Shown here: positions 5,715-8,091 of the stretch, piece by piece
How the letters are laid out: every line of letters starts with the position of its first letter
Position numbering within the stretch: position 1 is the stretch's first letter
Source of the DNA: Verrucomicrobiota bacterium
GTDB lineage: Bacteria; Verrucomicrobiota; Lentisphaeria; Oligosphaerales; JAFGRS01
Reading direction: 5' to 3'
NCBI GenBank assembly: GCA_019136035.1
Contig: JAGVUW010000001.1
Span: forward strand, 1-8,091
DNA: 8,091 bases
Notes under the pieces: model-generated
Told to the model about the DNA's origin: nothing
Seen by the model: only the letters and a program-made list of their open reading frames with translations
Databases searched by the model: none
Position numbers and translations under genes: made by a program

Positions 5715-5749
5715 CCGCGATCGCGGGCCGCGGTCCGCTTGGCCGGCCA
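5715..5749. other. Two perfect palindromes in the rarA-uvrA gap
   Basis: CCGCGATCGCGG (5715-5726) is a perfect 12-bp palindrome 2 nt after the rarA stop. TGGCCGGCCA (5740-5749) is a perfect 10-bp palindrome whose centre lies 24 bp downstream of the first. The gap is only 79 bp. There is no T tract, so neither looks like a standard intrinsic terminator. They might be regulator-binding dyads for uvrA or chance GC-rich palindromes. I see no CTGT-N8-ACAG LexA box. Confidence 0.35.
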
Positions 5750-5791
5750 GCGATGGTCGTCGCGGGCGGACTAGGCTCTGAGGAAGCACGC

Positions 5792-8091
<2,300 letters not shown>

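Noticed and set aside
5717..5724. GCGATCGC as a cyanobacterial HIP1 site
   Set aside because: This is the only copy I noticed in 8 kb, far below the density expected in HIP1-bearing cyanobacteria, so it gives no support for that assignment.

Overview
This is a very GC-rich bacterial window carrying ordinary housekeeping and amino-sugar genes, plus one repeat-rich intergenic region. I cannot assign a phylum with confidence. Three traits suggest an environmental bacterium of a Planctomycetota/Hydrogenedentota/Armatimonadota-like group rather than a model proteobacterium: the short NagA type without its beta-sandwich, the RarA fused to a methyltransferase-like domain (a fusion best known from cyanobacteria), and the 9-nt-periodic intergenic repeats. 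That placement is inference.

Layout. Bases 2-52 may be the last codons of a gene entering from the left. A complete tRNA-Ala(CGC) with its own promoter and terminator hairpin lies on the minus strand (210-286). All confident protein genes are on the plus strand. First comes a two-gene amino-sugar unit: a short NagA-like deacetylase (637-1629) and a ROK-family sugar kinase (1707-2678). Next is a gene-free stretch of about 790 bp (2679-3468), which holds a GC hairpin after the kinase, three separate tracts of 9-nt-periodic repeats, and a roughly 147-bp long inverted repeat. Then comes a DNA-repair pair: a 747-residue RarA/MgsA AAA+ ATPase with a C-terminal Rossmann methyltransferase-like domain (3469-5712), and uvrA (5792 to the window edge, 766 codons visible, 3' end missing).

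How the genes work together. The NagA-like enzyme and ROK kinase probably act in one amino-sugar catabolic or recycling route, the kinase phosphorylating and the deacetylase removing the N-acetyl group. Both carry unusual motif changes: an altered NagA active-site loop, and a ROK zinc motif reduced to one Cys. RarA acts at stalled replication forks and UvrA starts nucleotide excision repair, so the second block concerns genome maintenance.

I see no undescribed multi-gene system. The points most worth a second look are the 9-nt-periodic repeats and long inverted repeat at 2738-3327, the ROK zinc-site loss, the minimal NagA, and the RarA fusion with a glycine-poor motif I.
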